Shown here piece by piece: positions 52,104 through 61,398 of a stretch of 64,000 nt of DNA. Positions within the stretch are counted from its first letter, which is position 1; each line of letters starts with the position of its first letter. A program made the position numbers and the translations under genes. A model generated the notes under the pieces. That model worked only from the letters and a program-made list of their open reading frames with translations. It was not told the DNA's origin and searched no databases. The stretch comes from Paracidovorax oryzae ATCC 19882 (lineage in GTDB: Bacteria > Pseudomonadota > Gammaproteobacteria > Burkholderiales > Burkholderiaceae_C), in the NCBI RefSeq assembly GCF_000687165.1, contig NZ_JMKU01000014.1, positions 62,001-126,000 of the forward strand, given 5' to 3'.

Positions 52104-53057
52104 TCAGTGCCAGAGCCGCTGGGCCAGCAGCAGCATGATCGGCACGGTGACTAGCGCCAGCGTGGTCGAGAGCGCGATGCTGGCCGACACCTCGTCCTGC
52201 ATGGTGCCGTAGCGCTGGGTGAAGAGGAACACATTGGCGCCCACCGGCAGGGCCGCGGCCGTGAACATCACCGCTATCGAAAGGCCGGACAGGCCCATGC
52301 CCCAGGCCAGCGCGAACAGCAGCAGCGGGTGGGCGATGTTCTTGACCACGGCGATGCCCAGCGCCTCCCGCGCATGGTGGCCGACCTTGGTGTAGGCCAG
52401 GGTCACGCCCACCAGCAGCAGCGACATGGGGCCGAGCGCGGTGCCCAGCACCTGCAGCGGCTTGTCGATCACCTCCGGCAACACGAGGCCGGTCTGGCCG
52501 AACAACAGGCCTGCCAGGATGGGCAATGGCACCGGGTGCACGATGCCGTTGCGCACCGCCTGCAGCACGGTGTGCAGTACCGGGCGCGGCGTGCTGCGGC
52601 CCGAGCGCTGGTTTTCACGCGCCTCGGCCAGCTCGAACACGACCGTGGCGGCCGTGAGCAGCACGAGCGCATGCAGCGAGATCAGGGTGAAGAGGGTCAC
52701 CAGCCCTTCCTTGCCGTACACCAGCCCGACCAGCGGCACGCCGATCATGATGTTGTTGCTGAACATGTTGGCCAGGCCGCGCGCCGCCGCGCGGGTGGAA
52801 AAGCCCGCGAAGGCCATGGTGACGATGAACACCAGGCTCGCCGCCAGGAAATACAGCGCCACCGGCTCGAAGTTGAGGTCCTGCACCCGCACCGCGCCCA
52901 TGGTGCGGAACAGCAGTGCCGGCGTGAGCACCAGGAAGACGATGTTGGAGAGGTCCTTGATGGCCGTGGCACGCACCCAGCCGATGCGGGCCGCGAAGAA
53001 GCCGATGGCGATGCAGAGGATGACGGGAACGAGGGAGGCGAAGACGGGAGAGTTCAC
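52104..53057 (-). CDS. AEC-family (auxin efflux carrier-like) permease
   Basis: A 317-residue membrane transporter with about ten hydrophobic segments. It begins at GTG 53057 (VNSPVFASLVPVILCIAIGFFAARIGWV), which gives the normal AEC N-terminus; upstream in-frame codons belong to the shadow of the S41 gene. Conserved parts are LSNIVFLVLTPALLFRTM, NIMIGVPLVGLVYG and the C-terminal PVGANVFLFTQRYGTMQDEVSASIALSTTLALVTVPIML. Members export organic acids or malonate; substrate unknown. The Shine-Dalgarno sequence is poor. Confidence 0.85.
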   Translation of the reverse strand: MNSPVFASLVPVILCIAIGFFAARIGWVRATAIKDLSNIVFLVLTPALLFRTMGAVRVQDLNFEPVALYFLAASLVFIVTMAFAGFSTRAAARGLANMFSNNIMIGVPLVGLVYGKEGLVTLFTLISLHALVLLTAATVVFELAEARENQRSGRSTPRPVLHTVLQAVRNGIVHPVPLPILAGLLFGQTGLVLPEVIDKPLQVLGTALGPMSLLLVGVTLAYTKVGHHAREALGIAVVKNIAHPLLLFALAWGMGLSGLSIAVMFTAAALPVGANVFLFTQRYGTMQDEVSASIALSTTLALVTVPIMLLLAQRLWH

Positions 53058-53070
53058 GGGCGGATGCGAG

Positions 53071-54240
53071 TCACTTTTGCAGGGACGCCATCGCCGCCTG
53101 CAGCGTGCTCTGCGCAGAGGGATCCGCCACGATCTGGTCCGGCGCCACGCCGTTTCCCTGGATGCTCCGGCCGCCCGGGGAGATCCAGTAGGCCGTCGTG
53201 AACTTGATCGCACCCTTTTGCATCGGGCGGATGGTCTGGATGCTGCCGCGCCCCGCCGTGGGCCGGCCGAAGACCCGTGCCCGCCGGTGGTCCTGCAGGG
53301 CGGCCGCGACGATTTCCGCGCCCGACGCCGTGTCGGCATCCACCAATACCGCCAGCGCCATCGTGCGGATCTGCGGCGGCAGGTTCTCCAGCGGATCCTG
53401 CCGGCTTGCGCCCCGGTAGGCATCGGGGGTGGCCAGGTAGGTGGCGCCGGCCTGCGCCCCCGCGCCGGAAGTCTTCATGACCACCGTATCCCTGGGCAGG
53501 AACATGGAGGCGATGCCCACCGTCGATTCGACGAGGCCTCCCGGGCAACCGCGCAGATCCAGGATCATGGCATTGAACGGTTCCGCCTGCCACGCCCCGG
53601 CGATCGCTTCCGCGGCCTCCTGCAGCGCCGAGGCGTTGAAGTGCGGCACGCGCAATTGCGCCATGCCGGGTGCCGGCCGCGACAGCGACACCCTGGGGGC
53701 CGCATAGGCCCGTCGCTCGACCGCAATGGTGAGGACGGACAGCGAGGACTCGCGGAATACGGTCAGCGCCACCGTGCTGCCGGCGGGACCGTACAGGAGC
53801 TGACGGACCCTGGCGGGCTCCAGCCCCTTCACCCGCGCGCCATCGACCGCATACAGCCGGTCGCCGGAAGCGATGCCCGCCTGCGCGGCCGGACTGCCCT
53901 CCAGCGGGACGAGTTGGTATTGGTGGTCGCGGTAACGGAGCTGGACCCCGATGGCCTCCGCGTCGGGGGCTGCAGGTTGGCGCTGCACCTCGAGCTCCGC
54001 GGCCGTGAAGTACTCGCCGCTGTCCGGATCCGCCTCACGCACCATGCCCTTGGTCGCCGCGACGAGCAGTGCGCGGTCGTCCGGCTTCTCCACCAGGGAT
54101 GTCTGTAGTTCGCGGTACACGCTGGCGAGGATCTGCAGTTCCTCCTTCGGTATCGGTCCGGCGGGCTGGGCGGCGGCGTGCGCCGACGCGAACAGGGCCA
54201 GAAGGAAGGCACAGGCGGAATGGAGCGGTGGGGGAGTCAT
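53071..54240 (-). CDS. S41-family C-terminal processing protease-like protein, lysine replaced
   Basis: A 389-residue exported protein with a signal sequence (CAFLLALFASAHAAAQ). A PDZ domain spans about 96-175 (GVQLRYRDHQYQLVPLEGSPAAQAGIASGDRLYAVDGARV). The S41 catalytic domain (about 190-385) contains the nucleophile S306 in DADTASGAEIVAAALQ. The general base lysine expected in the G-K-G position of FGRPTAGRGSIQ is arginine (R331), with codon CGC. This suggests an inactive or altered protease that may act as a scaffold or peptide-binding protein. It starts 14 bases before the AEC gene. Confidence 0.82.
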   Translation of the reverse strand: MTPPPLHSACAFLLALFASAHAAAQPAGPIPKEELQILASVYRELQTSLVEKPDDRALLVAATKGMVREADPDSGEYFTAAELEVQRQPAAPDAEAIGVQLRYRDHQYQLVPLEGSPAAQAGIASGDRLYAVDGARVKGLEPARVRQLLYGPAGSTVALTVFRESSLSVLTIAVERRAYAAPRVSLSRPAPGMAQLRVPHFNASALQEAAEAIAGAWQAEPFNAMILDLRGCPGGLVESTVGIASMFLPRDTVVMKTSGAGAQAGATYLATPDAYRGASRQDPLENLPPQIRTMALAVLVDADTASGAEIVAAALQDHRRARVFGRPTAGRGSIQTIRPMQKGAIKFTTAYWISPGGRSIQGNGVAPDQIVADPSAQSTLQAAMASLQK

Positions 54241-54407
54241 GTGGAAAGGTCGGGGGCGTCGCGCGACGGAGGATTATCCCGCGTGCAGGCCGCGTGCCGG
54301 CCCACCGCATGGCATGCCGCCGAGCCCCCCAAAAACCGCAGCTTCGTCGCTCTGCGCCCCGCTTTTCCCAACCGGCCGTGCGGTGCCGCATGGTGCAATT
54401 GCCTGCA

Positions 54408-55898
54408 ATGAAGCCGATCGTTCCCATGACTGCGCCCCTCATCGAACGCCTGGCCCGCGACGGCCGCCTGGACCGCATCTTCGTCGATGGCGGCTGGCGC
54501 CGGCCGGAGGGAACGTCCCGTGCGACCGTCATCGACCCTTCCACGCAGCAGCCGCTGGCGGACATCGTGCTGGGCGATGCCCGGGACGCCGCTGCAGCGA
54601 TCGCCGCGGCCCGGCGCGCCTTCCCGGCCTGGTCCGCAACCACGCCGCTGCAGCGTGCGGACCTGCTGGGCCGGCTGCATGCCCTGGTCCTGGAGCGTGC
54701 GGAAGCGTTCGCCCAGGCGATCTCGCTGGAAATGGGATCCGCCATCGCCGTGGCGCGCGGCGCGCAGGTCCCGATTGCCGCGGAGCACCTGCGCGTGGCC
54801 CGCGACCTGGCGGCCAGCCATCCCTTCGTCACCCACCGCGGCGGCATGGCCATCGTGCGCGAGGCCATCGGTGTCTGCGGCCTGATCACGCCCTGGAACT
54901 GGCCGCTCTACCAGATCACCGCCAAGGTGGGCCCGGCGCTGGCCGCTGGATGCACCGTGGTGCTCAAGCCCAGCGAGCTGTCCCCGTTCAGCGCGATGCT
55001 CTTCGCCGAGGCGGTGCAGGACGCGGGGATACCCGCCGGCGTGTTCAACCTCGTGGCCGGCGAAGGCCCGGAGGTGGGGGCCGCGCTGGCGTCCCATCCC
55101 GACGTGGACATGGTCTCGATCACCGGCTCCACGCGGGCGGGCGTACTCGTCGCCCAGGCGGCCGCGCCCACGGTCAAGCGCGTGGCCCAGGAACTGGGCG
55201 GAAAGTCCCCCAACGTCATCCTGCCGGATGCCGATCTTTCCGTGGCCGTGCCGGCCGGCGTGGCGGCAGGCATGCGCAACGTGGGCCAGTCCTGCAGCGC
55301 CCCGACGCGCATGGTCGTGCCGCGCGACCGACTCGCCGAAGCCGAGCGCCTCGCGGCCGAGGCCGTGTCGCGCATGGTCGTCGGCGATCCCCGCTCGGAG
55401 CGAACCACGCACGGCCCGGTGGCCAACCAGGCCCAGTTCCAACGCGTGCAGGAAATGATCGCCGCCGGTATCGAGGAAGGTGCGCGCCTGGTCTGCGGCG
55501 GCCCCGGCCGTCCGGCGGGCCTGGAGCGCGGCTTCTACGCGCGCCCGACCATCTTCTCCGACGTGCACCAGCGGATGCGGATCGCCCAGGAGGAAATCTT
55601 CGGGCCGGTGCTCGTTCTCATTCCCTACGACACGGTCGATGAAGCCGTGGACATCGCCAACGACACGATCTACGGCCTGGGCGCCCACGTGCAGGGCGCG
55701 GACCTGGCGGCGGCCCGGGCGGTCGCGATGCGGATCCGTGCCGGGCAGGTGCACATCAACAACCCCGCCTGGAGCCCGCATGCCCCCTTCGGCGGCTACA
55801 GGCAATCGGGCAACGGGCGCGAGTACGGCGTCGAGGGTCTCCACGAGTACCTGGAGACCAAGGCGATCCTGGGCTGGGCCGGGGAGCCGGACGCATGA
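54408..55898 (+). CDS. NAD(P)-dependent aldehyde dehydrogenase
   Basis: A 496-residue aldehyde dehydrogenase. The cofactor and active-site parts are complete: TPWNWPLYQITAKVGPALAAGCTVVLKPSE, SITGSTRAGVLVAQAA, catalytic glutamate in QELGGKSPN and nucleophile C296 in VGQSCSAPTRM. The C-terminal FGGYRQSGNGREYGVEGLHEYLETKAI is normal. ATGs at 54390, 54408 and 54426 are all in frame; none has a strong Shine-Dalgarno, and the second is chosen. The stop overlaps the next gene by four bases, so the pair probably acts in one amine or betaine-like catabolic route, with the oxidoreductase producing the aldehyde (inference). Confidence 0.87.
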   Translation: MKPIVPMTAPLIERLARDGRLDRIFVDGGWRRPEGTSRATVIDPSTQQPLADIVLGDARDAAAAIAAARRAFPAWSATTPLQRADLLGRLHALVLERAEAFAQAISLEMGSAIAVARGAQVPIAAEHLRVARDLAASHPFVTHRGGMAIVREAIGVCGLITPWNWPLYQITAKVGPALAAGCTVVLKPSELSPFSAMLFAEAVQDAGIPAGVFNLVAGEGPEVGAALASHPDVDMVSITGSTRAGVLVAQAAAPTVKRVAQELGGKSPNVILPDADLSVAVPAGVAAGMRNVGQSCSAPTRMVVPRDRLAEAERLAAEAVSRMVVGDPRSERTTHGPVANQAQFQRVQEMIAAGIEEGARLVCGGPGRPAGLERGFYARPTIFSDVHQRMRIAQEEIFGPVLVLIPYDTVDEAVDIANDTIYGLGAHVQGADLAAARAVAMRIRAGQVHINNPAWSPHAPFGGYRQSGNGREYGVEGLHEYLETKAILGWAGEPDA

Positions 55899-57295
55899 CC
55901 ACCGCATCGCTGCCCCGGCGCCCAGCACCATCCCTGCGTTCCGTTCCGACCGAAAAGCGAGATCCCTCCATGCACCAGCCGCTGCGCCTCATCGAGACGT
56001 CGTCCCCCCTGCCCACCAGCGCCGATGCCGTCGTGATCGGTGGCGGGATCATCGGCGTCTTCACTGCGTACTACCTGGCGCGCAGGGGCATGTCGGTCGC
56101 CCTGGTCGAAAAGGGCTGGATCGGCGCGGAACAGTCCAGCCGCAACTGGGGATGGTGCCGGCAGCAGAACCGCGACGCCCGGGAACTGCCCATGGCCACC
56201 AAGAGCCTGGAACTCTGGGAGCAGTTCACCGCCGAGTCCGGCGAAGACACGGGTTTCCGGCGCTGTGGCCTGTTCTACCTGAGCAACGACGAGGCCGAAC
56301 TCGACCGCTGGGCCCGCTGGGGCGTCTTCGCGAAGTCCGCCGGCGTGGTCACCCACATGCTGAGCGCCGAGGAAGCCACGCGGCGCGGCAGCGCTACGGG
56401 CCGGCCCTGGAAAGGCGGCGTGCTCTCCCCCAGCGACGGCACCGCCGATCCCGCCAAGGCCGCTCCAGCCGCTGCCGCCGCATTCATGAAGCTCGGCGGC
56501 ACCGTGCACCAGAACTGCGCCGCCCGGGGCATCGAGCTGCAGGGCGGGCGCGTCAGCGGCGTGGTCACCGAAGCCGGCACCATCCGCACGCGCATCGCCA
56601 TCTACGCCGGGGGCGCATGGGCCTCCTCGTTCTGCCGCCAGCTGGGAGTCCGCTTTCCCCAGGCGACGGTCCGCCAGTCCATCGTGCGCGTCTCGGCGGT
56701 CGCCGAGGCACTGCCCGATACGCTGCACACGGCAGGCGTGTCCCTCACCCGGCGCAGCGACGGCAGCTACACGCTGGCGATCAGCGGACGTGGCCGGGTG
56801 GACCCGACGCCACAGCTGCTGCGCTTCGCGCCGCAGTTCGTCCCGATGTTCGCCAAGCGCTGGCGCAATGTGTTCCCCGGCGGCCTGGAGGGCATCCGGG
56901 GCGGCCATGAGACGCTGGGCCGCTGGCGCCTCGATGCGACGACGCCCATGGAACGCATGCGCGTGCTCGATCCGAAGGCGGACCCGGCGGCCGTGCGGGA
57001 AACCCACCGCCGGGCCGTCGCCCTGCTGCCGGCGCTGCGGGAGGCGCAGATCGCCAACGCCTGGGCCGGCTACGTGGACAGCACGCCCGACGGCGTGCCG
57101 GGCATCGGCGAGGTACAGGGCATCCCCGGGTTCATCCTCGCCGCCGGGTTCTCCGGCCACGGTTTCGGCATCGGGCCGGGGGCCGGCCACCTGATCGCCG
57201 ACCTCGCCAGCGGCGACACACCCATCTTCGATCCCCGCCCCTACGATCCCGAGCGGTTCCGGCACTCGGCATGGGGCAAGGTCGCGGATTTCTAG
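55895..57295 (+). CDS. FAD-dependent oxidoreductase, DAO family
   Basis: A 466-residue flavoprotein. The FAD-binding loop is ADAVVIGGGIIGVFTAYYLARRGMSVALVEKGWIGAEQSSRNWGWCRQQNRD, with the SSRN-W-GW-R motif of D-amino acid or amine oxidase-type enzymes. The C-terminal GVPGIGEVQGIPGFILAAGFSGHGFGIGPGAGHLIADLASG is the second flavin contact. The ATG at 55895 overlaps the preceding stop; an ATG at 55970 (MHQPLRL) would give a start nearer the FAD motif. It probably oxidises an amine or N-methyl amino acid and hands the aldehyde to the upstream dehydrogenase (inference). Confidence 0.85.
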   Translation: MTTASLPRRPAPSLRSVPTEKRDPSMHQPLRLIETSSPLPTSADAVVIGGGIIGVFTAYYLARRGMSVALVEKGWIGAEQSSRNWGWCRQQNRDARELPMATKSLELWEQFTAESGEDTGFRRCGLFYLSNDEAELDRWARWGVFAKSAGVVTHMLSAEEATRRGSATGRPWKGGVLSPSDGTADPAKAAPAAAAAFMKLGGTVHQNCAARGIELQGGRVSGVVTEAGTIRTRIAIYAGGAWASSFCRQLGVRFPQATVRQSIVRVSAVAEALPDTLHTAGVSLTRRSDGSYTLAISGRGRVDPTPQLLRFAPQFVPMFAKRWRNVFPGGLEGIRGGHETLGRWRLDATTPMERMRVLDPKADPAAVRETHRRAVALLPALREAQIANAWAGYVDSTPDGVPGIGEVQGIPGFILAAGFSGHGFGIGPGAGHLIADLASGDTPIFDPRPYDPERFRHSAWGKVADF

Positions 57296-57301
57296 GCGAC
57301 C

Positions 57302-57979
57302 ATGCACCCGGAACTCGCCGTGTTCTCGCACATGCACGTGGAGGGCGCCTGGAAGCTCTCCCGGGAAATGTCGTGGCCCTACCGGCTGGAAGACTGGCGC
57401 TTTGCGCTCGGCCAGGGCCAGGGCTTCGTGCTGCAGCGAGGCCAGGAAAGGGGCGAAAGTGGTGCTGCTCGAAGCCTCCACCATCGGCAACGCCGCGTCG
57501 GGACGCAAAGGCGGCCTGTGCAACGCCGGATGGCCGTGGACACCAACCACATGGTGACCTACTTCCGCACCACGCCGGACAACCGCCTGCTCCTGGGCGG
57601 ACGGGCGCGCTTCGCCGTGTCCAACGAGACGTCCGACCGCAAGAGCGGGGCCATCCTGCAGGCCTCGCTGCGCCGCATATTCCCCGACCTGGGCCAGGCA
57701 CGCATCGACTACTGCTGGGGCGGCATGGTGGACATGACGCGGGACCGGCTGCCGCGCGCCGGAGAGCGCAACGGCATCTACTACTCCATGGGCTATAGCG
57801 GCCACGGAACCCAGATGTCCACCCTGATGGGCTCCATCATGGCGGAGGTCATGGACGGCCGCACCGACCTCAACCCCTGGAAGGACTTCGACTGGCCGGC
57901 CATCGCGGGCCACTTCGGCAAGCCCTGGTTCCTGCCGCTCGTCGGCGCCTGGTACCGGCTCAAGGACAGGCTGTCCTGA
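57302..57979 (+). pseudogene. Composite remnant: GNAT fragment plus frameshifted, internally deleted FAD oxidoreductase
   Basis: The first 45 codons (AVFSHMHVEGAWKLSREMSWPYRLEDWRFALGQGQGFVL) look like the start of a GNAT acetyltransferase. From about 57447 another reading phase encodes AKVVLLEASTIGNAASGR, the N-terminal FAD loop region of a second oxidoreductase. From about 57530 the original phase continues with the C-terminal third of such an enzyme (VTYFRTTPDNRLLLGGRARFAVSNE, then YSMGYSGHGTQMSTLMGSIMA). The middle, including most of the substrate domain, is missing. The frame is open but encodes no complete fold, so at least two deletion or fusion events have occurred. It follows the ALDH/oxidoreductase pair and is probably a decayed related gene. 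Confidence 0.8.
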
Positions 57980-58013
57980 GCAGGGGCAGGCGCCCCTGCC
58001 CACCGGGGTTACG

Positions 58014-60161
58014 TCAGAAGTCCACCTTCACGCCCACCTTCAGGCTGCGTCCGGGCAGCGGCGCCTTCGGGAACGCCGTGGTCGTCAGGATCGACGTGGG
58101 GCTGTAGGCCAGCTTGTCGGTGATGTTGTCCAGCCGTGCGTACCAGAGTGCGGTGCTCCGGGTGGCGCCGAACTGCCACTGCGTGCGGTAGCCGAGCGAG
58201 GCGTTCCACAGCGTGTATGCGCCGGTCGCTCGCGTACCGTCGTCGGGCACACGGTCCTGGGCGGCCAGGTAGTCGAAACCCAGCCCTGCGCGCCAGGGGC
58301 CGCTCGCCCACAGCAGCGTGCTGCCCAGGCGCAGGGGCGCGATGCGCGGCAGCGGCTGGCCCGTATCGCGGTTGGTGGCGCGCACGATGTCGCCGCGCAG
58401 CTGCAAATCCAGCGTGGAGCCGTCGCCGAGCAGGCGGGATTCCGGGGCCACCACGCCGCTCTCGCCCACCAGGCGCACGCTGCCGCTGGCCTCCAGGCCG
58501 TAGAAGCGCGCGCGCACGCCCTGGTAGCGGTACTCGGGCAGTGCGCCGTCCGTGCCGGCAGGCACCACGTCGCCCTCCTCCGAGCGCAGCAGCCCGGTGG
58601 GCGTCAGGCCGATGTAGTTGGAGAACTGGCTCAGGAAGGCCGTGGCGGCGAAGCGGTTGGGGCCGCTCTTCCAGGCCGCGCCCACATCCACGCTCGTCGC
58701 CTTTTCCAGTCCGAGGCCCGGGTCTCCCGTCTCCCAGGCGCCCGTGGCCACGTGCGGACCGTTGGCGAACAGTTCGTAATCCTTGGGCGCGCGCTGGGTG
58801 TACGACAGGTTGGAAGTGAGCTGCCAGTCGGGCGCGAGGTTGAACAGCGCGCCCACGGCGGCGCTGTGCGGATGGAAATCGTGCCTGCCCACGGCGAAGC
58901 GGTCCACGTCCGGGCTGCCGAAGGATTCGACCGAGTCCCGCTCCGCGCGGGCGCCGAAGGTCAGCTTGCCCCAGTCCATGCCCAGCTCCTCATGCAGGAA
59001 CAGCGCGGTGCTGTGGCTGCGGCTGCGGGGCGCGAAGGCCTCCTCGCCCTCTGCCGAGAAGCGAGAGGCCTCGGCCTGCAGGCCGATGACGCCCTGCAGC
59101 CGGCCGATGGGCGCGTGCCGGGCCTCCACCCGCAGGTCGTTGCCGCCATTGCGGAAGGTGGTGCCAGGCGCTCCGCCTTCGTACTCGGTATGGCGGTAGT
59201 CCGTATGGCTGGCCTGCACCCGCACGCTCTGCAGCGGGCCTGCGCCGAAGCGCCACAGGCCATCCAGCGCGTAGCGGTTGGAACGCATGCCGATCGTCAC
59301 GTCGTCTTCTGCCACCGTGCCGTAATCGCTGCGGTAGGTGCTGGCCGACAGGCCCAGGTAGCCTTGGTCGAAGAAGGCGGTTCCGCCCACGGCGCCTCCG
59401 CGCGTATGGCTGGCGGAGTTGCAGATGCGCCGCGCCAGGCCGGGAGAGCCGGGCTTGGTGCAGGTCAGGTCGATGGGCACGCGCACATCGTCCGTATTGC
59501 GGTCGAACACGTCGGCATGCAGGGCGAAGCGGTCGTTGCCGCCTTCCACCATCGCCGCGCCCGCACGCTCGCCGTTGCCGGTGGCGGCCGAGGCTTCGGC
59601 CTTGCCGTCCACGCCGTTCAGCGGCTCGCGCGGGATGCGGTTGTCGATCACGTTCACCACGCCCCCCACCGCACTGCCGCCATAGAGCAGCGCCGCCGGG
59701 CCGCGCAGCACTTCGATGCGCTCGGTGGTCAGGGCCTCGGTGGGCACGGCGTGGTCGAAGCTCAGGGCCGAGGCGTCCAGCGTGGCGCCGCTGTTCTGCA
59801 GCACGCGGATGCGGTCGCCGTCCAGGCCGCGGATGATGGGCCGGCTGGCGTTGGGGCCGAAGTAGGTGCTGCTGACGCCCGGCAGGCCATCCAGCGTCTG
59901 GCCGAGGGTCGATTCGGTGCGCAGGGTGAGGTCGTCGCCGGACAGCTGGGCGGCGGGCACGACCACCGTGTCGGCGCCCAGCGGATTGCCGGTGACGGTC
60001 ACCTCGGGCAAACGCGCGCGGGGTGCGGCGGAGGACGTGTCAGCGTCGGCGGCCGTCTGCGCGCGGGCACCGGAGGCCGCCAGCAGCAGCACGGCACAGG
60101 CGAGCGGATGCAGCGCCGCGCGGCCGGAGCGGCCCGGGAAGGAAAAAGCGTTGGAATTCAT
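58014..60161 (-). CDS. znuD: TonB-dependent outer membrane receptor, ZnuD-like
   Basis: A 715-residue outer membrane receptor. The signal peptide (FSFPGRSGRAALHPLACAVLLLAASGARAQ) is followed by the TonB box-like PEVTVTG, then the plug (SGDDLTLRTESTLGQTLDGLPGVSSTYFGPNASRPIIRGLDGDRIRVLQNS) and a 22-strand barrel ending in F (GVKVDF). The plug and the Cys-bearing loop (DLTCTKPGSPGLARRICNS) resemble ZnuD, which imports zinc. Its position at the end of a probable Zur-regulated operon supports zinc as substrate. The start at 60161 is chosen because upstream in-frame residues are shadow. No gene is seen in the 150 bases before it. Confidence 0.82.
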   Translation of the reverse strand: MNSNAFSFPGRSGRAALHPLACAVLLLAASGARAQTAADADTSSAAPRARLPEVTVTGNPLGADTVVVPAAQLSGDDLTLRTESTLGQTLDGLPGVSSTYFGPNASRPIIRGLDGDRIRVLQNSGATLDASALSFDHAVPTEALTTERIEVLRGPAALLYGGSAVGGVVNVIDNRIPREPLNGVDGKAEASAATGNGERAGAAMVEGGNDRFALHADVFDRNTDDVRVPIDLTCTKPGSPGLARRICNSASHTRGGAVGGTAFFDQGYLGLSASTYRSDYGTVAEDDVTIGMRSNRYALDGLWRFGAGPLQSVRVQASHTDYRHTEYEGGAPGTTFRNGGNDLRVEARHAPIGRLQGVIGLQAEASRFSAEGEEAFAPRSRSHSTALFLHEELGMDWGKLTFGARAERDSVESFGSPDVDRFAVGRHDFHPHSAAVGALFNLAPDWQLTSNLSYTQRAPKDYELFANGPHVATGAWETGDPGLGLEKATSVDVGAAWKSGPNRFAATAFLSQFSNYIGLTPTGLLRSEEGDVVPAGTDGALPEYRYQGVRARFYGLEASGSVRLVGESGVVAPESRLLGDGSTLDLQLRGDIVRATNRDTGQPLPRIAPLRLGSTLLWASGPWRAGLGFDYLAAQDRVPDDGTRATGAYTLWNASLGYRTQWQFGATRSTALWYARLDNITDKLAYSPTSILTTTAFPKAPLPGRSLKVGVKVDF

Positions 60162-60312
60162 GGCGGGCGACGAAAAAGAAAGAGAACACGGCGCCGCACG
60201 CGTGGTGCCCGCATGCCCCGTGCAGGCATGCAGGCGCCACGGCAGGCGCACAGCGGATGCAAAAAAAGGAGGAAGGCCGCTGCGCCCTGGCGGGTCGAGC
60301 GGCGAGGCTGGA

Positions 60313-60756
60313 TCAGGCCGCGCGGGAATGCGGCGGCGCGCGGGCCAGGAAGGCGCGCTGCGGCCGCGCGCCGACGCCCGTTGCGGGCAGGTCGCCAGGT
60401 GCCGGCGCCGCCGCCGGCATCGCTACCGGCAACAGCGCGGGCAGCAGGGCCGCTCCGAAGAGCGACTGGTCGAGCAGATGGCAATCGCTGTCCGCATGGT
60501 GCGAGAACAGCACCTGCAGCAGGCCCGCATCGTGGCCATGCGAAGGCGGGATGAGACCGGCCCCGCCGCCCTGCAGCGCCATGGCCGCCACCGGCCCATG
60601 CACCACCTGGTGCACGCGGCCCAGCGCCGGAGCGAGCACCAGGGCCGCCGCCAGCCACATCCACAGCGCGAACGCGCGGCTGCGCATCCGCAGGGCGCCT
60701 GCTGGCGGCAGCGCGTCCAGGGAGCAGCGGCGGATGATGGCGGCGGGCCGGATCAC
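60313..60756 (-). CDS. Short His/Cys-bearing membrane protein (DUF2946-like)
   Basis: A 147-residue protein from GTG 60756, which overlaps the upstream stop as GTGA. It has a hydrophobic segment near residues 28-46 (FALWMWLAAALVLAPALG), a histidine-rich middle (GRVHQVVHG; HGHDAG; SHHADSDCHLLDQ) and an Ala/Pro-rich end. The HH-x-DSDCH-x-LDQ pattern resembles DUF2946-type small metal-related membrane proteins. An ATG at 60687 is an alternative start. Role in periplasmic zinc or copper handling is an inference from the histidines and the operon. Confidence 0.6.
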   Translation of the reverse strand: MIRPAAIIRRCSLDALPPAGALRMRSRAFALWMWLAAALVLAPALGRVHQVVHGPVAAMALQGGGAGLIPPSHGHDAGLLQVLFSHHADSDCHLLDQSLFGAALLPALLPVAMPAAAPAPGDLPATGVGARPQRAFLARAPPHSRAA

Positions 60757-61337
60757 TTCACGGGCTCGGCGTTGACCATGCGGTAGAACAGGCCGTACTC
60801 GTCATTGCCCAGCGTCTTGAATTCGCCCTGCACCACGATGGGCTCCAGCGAATACGGCACGCCGACGGAGGCCTTCACCTCCACCATGCTCTCCGGCCCG
60901 CCGGGAATGCAGAACGCGCAGGTCAGCGGTACGGAAGTCAGCAGGAAATGGCGCTGCAGCGGGCGCGTGTCCATGGGCACCATGAAACCCTGCAGGCGCT
61001 GCACCTTGCCGTCCAGCGCCTTCTGCTCGGCATTGAAAACGGGTGCGATACGCGTCTTCAGGGTCTTCTTGGTGAGATTGGTCAGCGTGGACCATGGCAC
61101 GACATCCTCGCGCCGCGGCAAGGGCTTGATCGGGCTCTGCGGGCTGTGGTAGCCGGGCCCGGAACCGGCCGGGAGCCCCCCGGGGCCGGGCAGGCCGCCA
61201 GCGGCGGGTGCCCCGAGCGGCGACGAAAGTTCAGGAACAGCCGCGCCCCCGCCGCCGGAGGCCGGTGCAGCCCCCTGCGCGGCCAGGGTGCCCGTGCATG
61301 CCAGGGCACAGGCGAGGAACGAAAGCGGGAATTTCAT
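60753..61337 (-). CDS. DUF3299 family exported protein
   Basis: A 194-residue protein with a signal sequence (KFPLSFLACALACTGTLAAQ) and a Gly/Pro-rich linker to about residue 75. The conserved domain follows: VVPWSTLTNLTKKTLKTRIAPVFNAEQKALDGKVQRLQGFMVPMDTRPLQRHFLLTSVPLTCAFCIPGGPESMVEVKA, with a C-x-x-C pair. DUF3299 proteins are common beside MacB-like ABC genes of Zur regulons (PA4063-PA4066 in Pseudomonas aeruginosa). The start at 61337 removes upstream in-frame shadow. Function unknown; a periplasmic zinc-binding accessory is plausible. Confidence 0.82.
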   Translation of the reverse strand: MKFPLSFLACALACTGTLAAQGAAPASGGGGAAVPELSSPLGAPAAGGLPGPGGLPAGSGPGYHSPQSPIKPLPRREDVVPWSTLTNLTKKTLKTRIAPVFNAEQKALDGKVQRLQGFMVPMDTRPLQRHFLLTSVPLTCAFCIPGGPESMVEVKASVGVPYSLEPIVVQGEFKTLGNDEYGLFYRMVNAEPVK

Positions 61338-61398
61338 CGGATACACGGTGTTCGCGGGGGAGATCATCGCATGCGGCACCGGCCCGGGGCCGGCGCAC

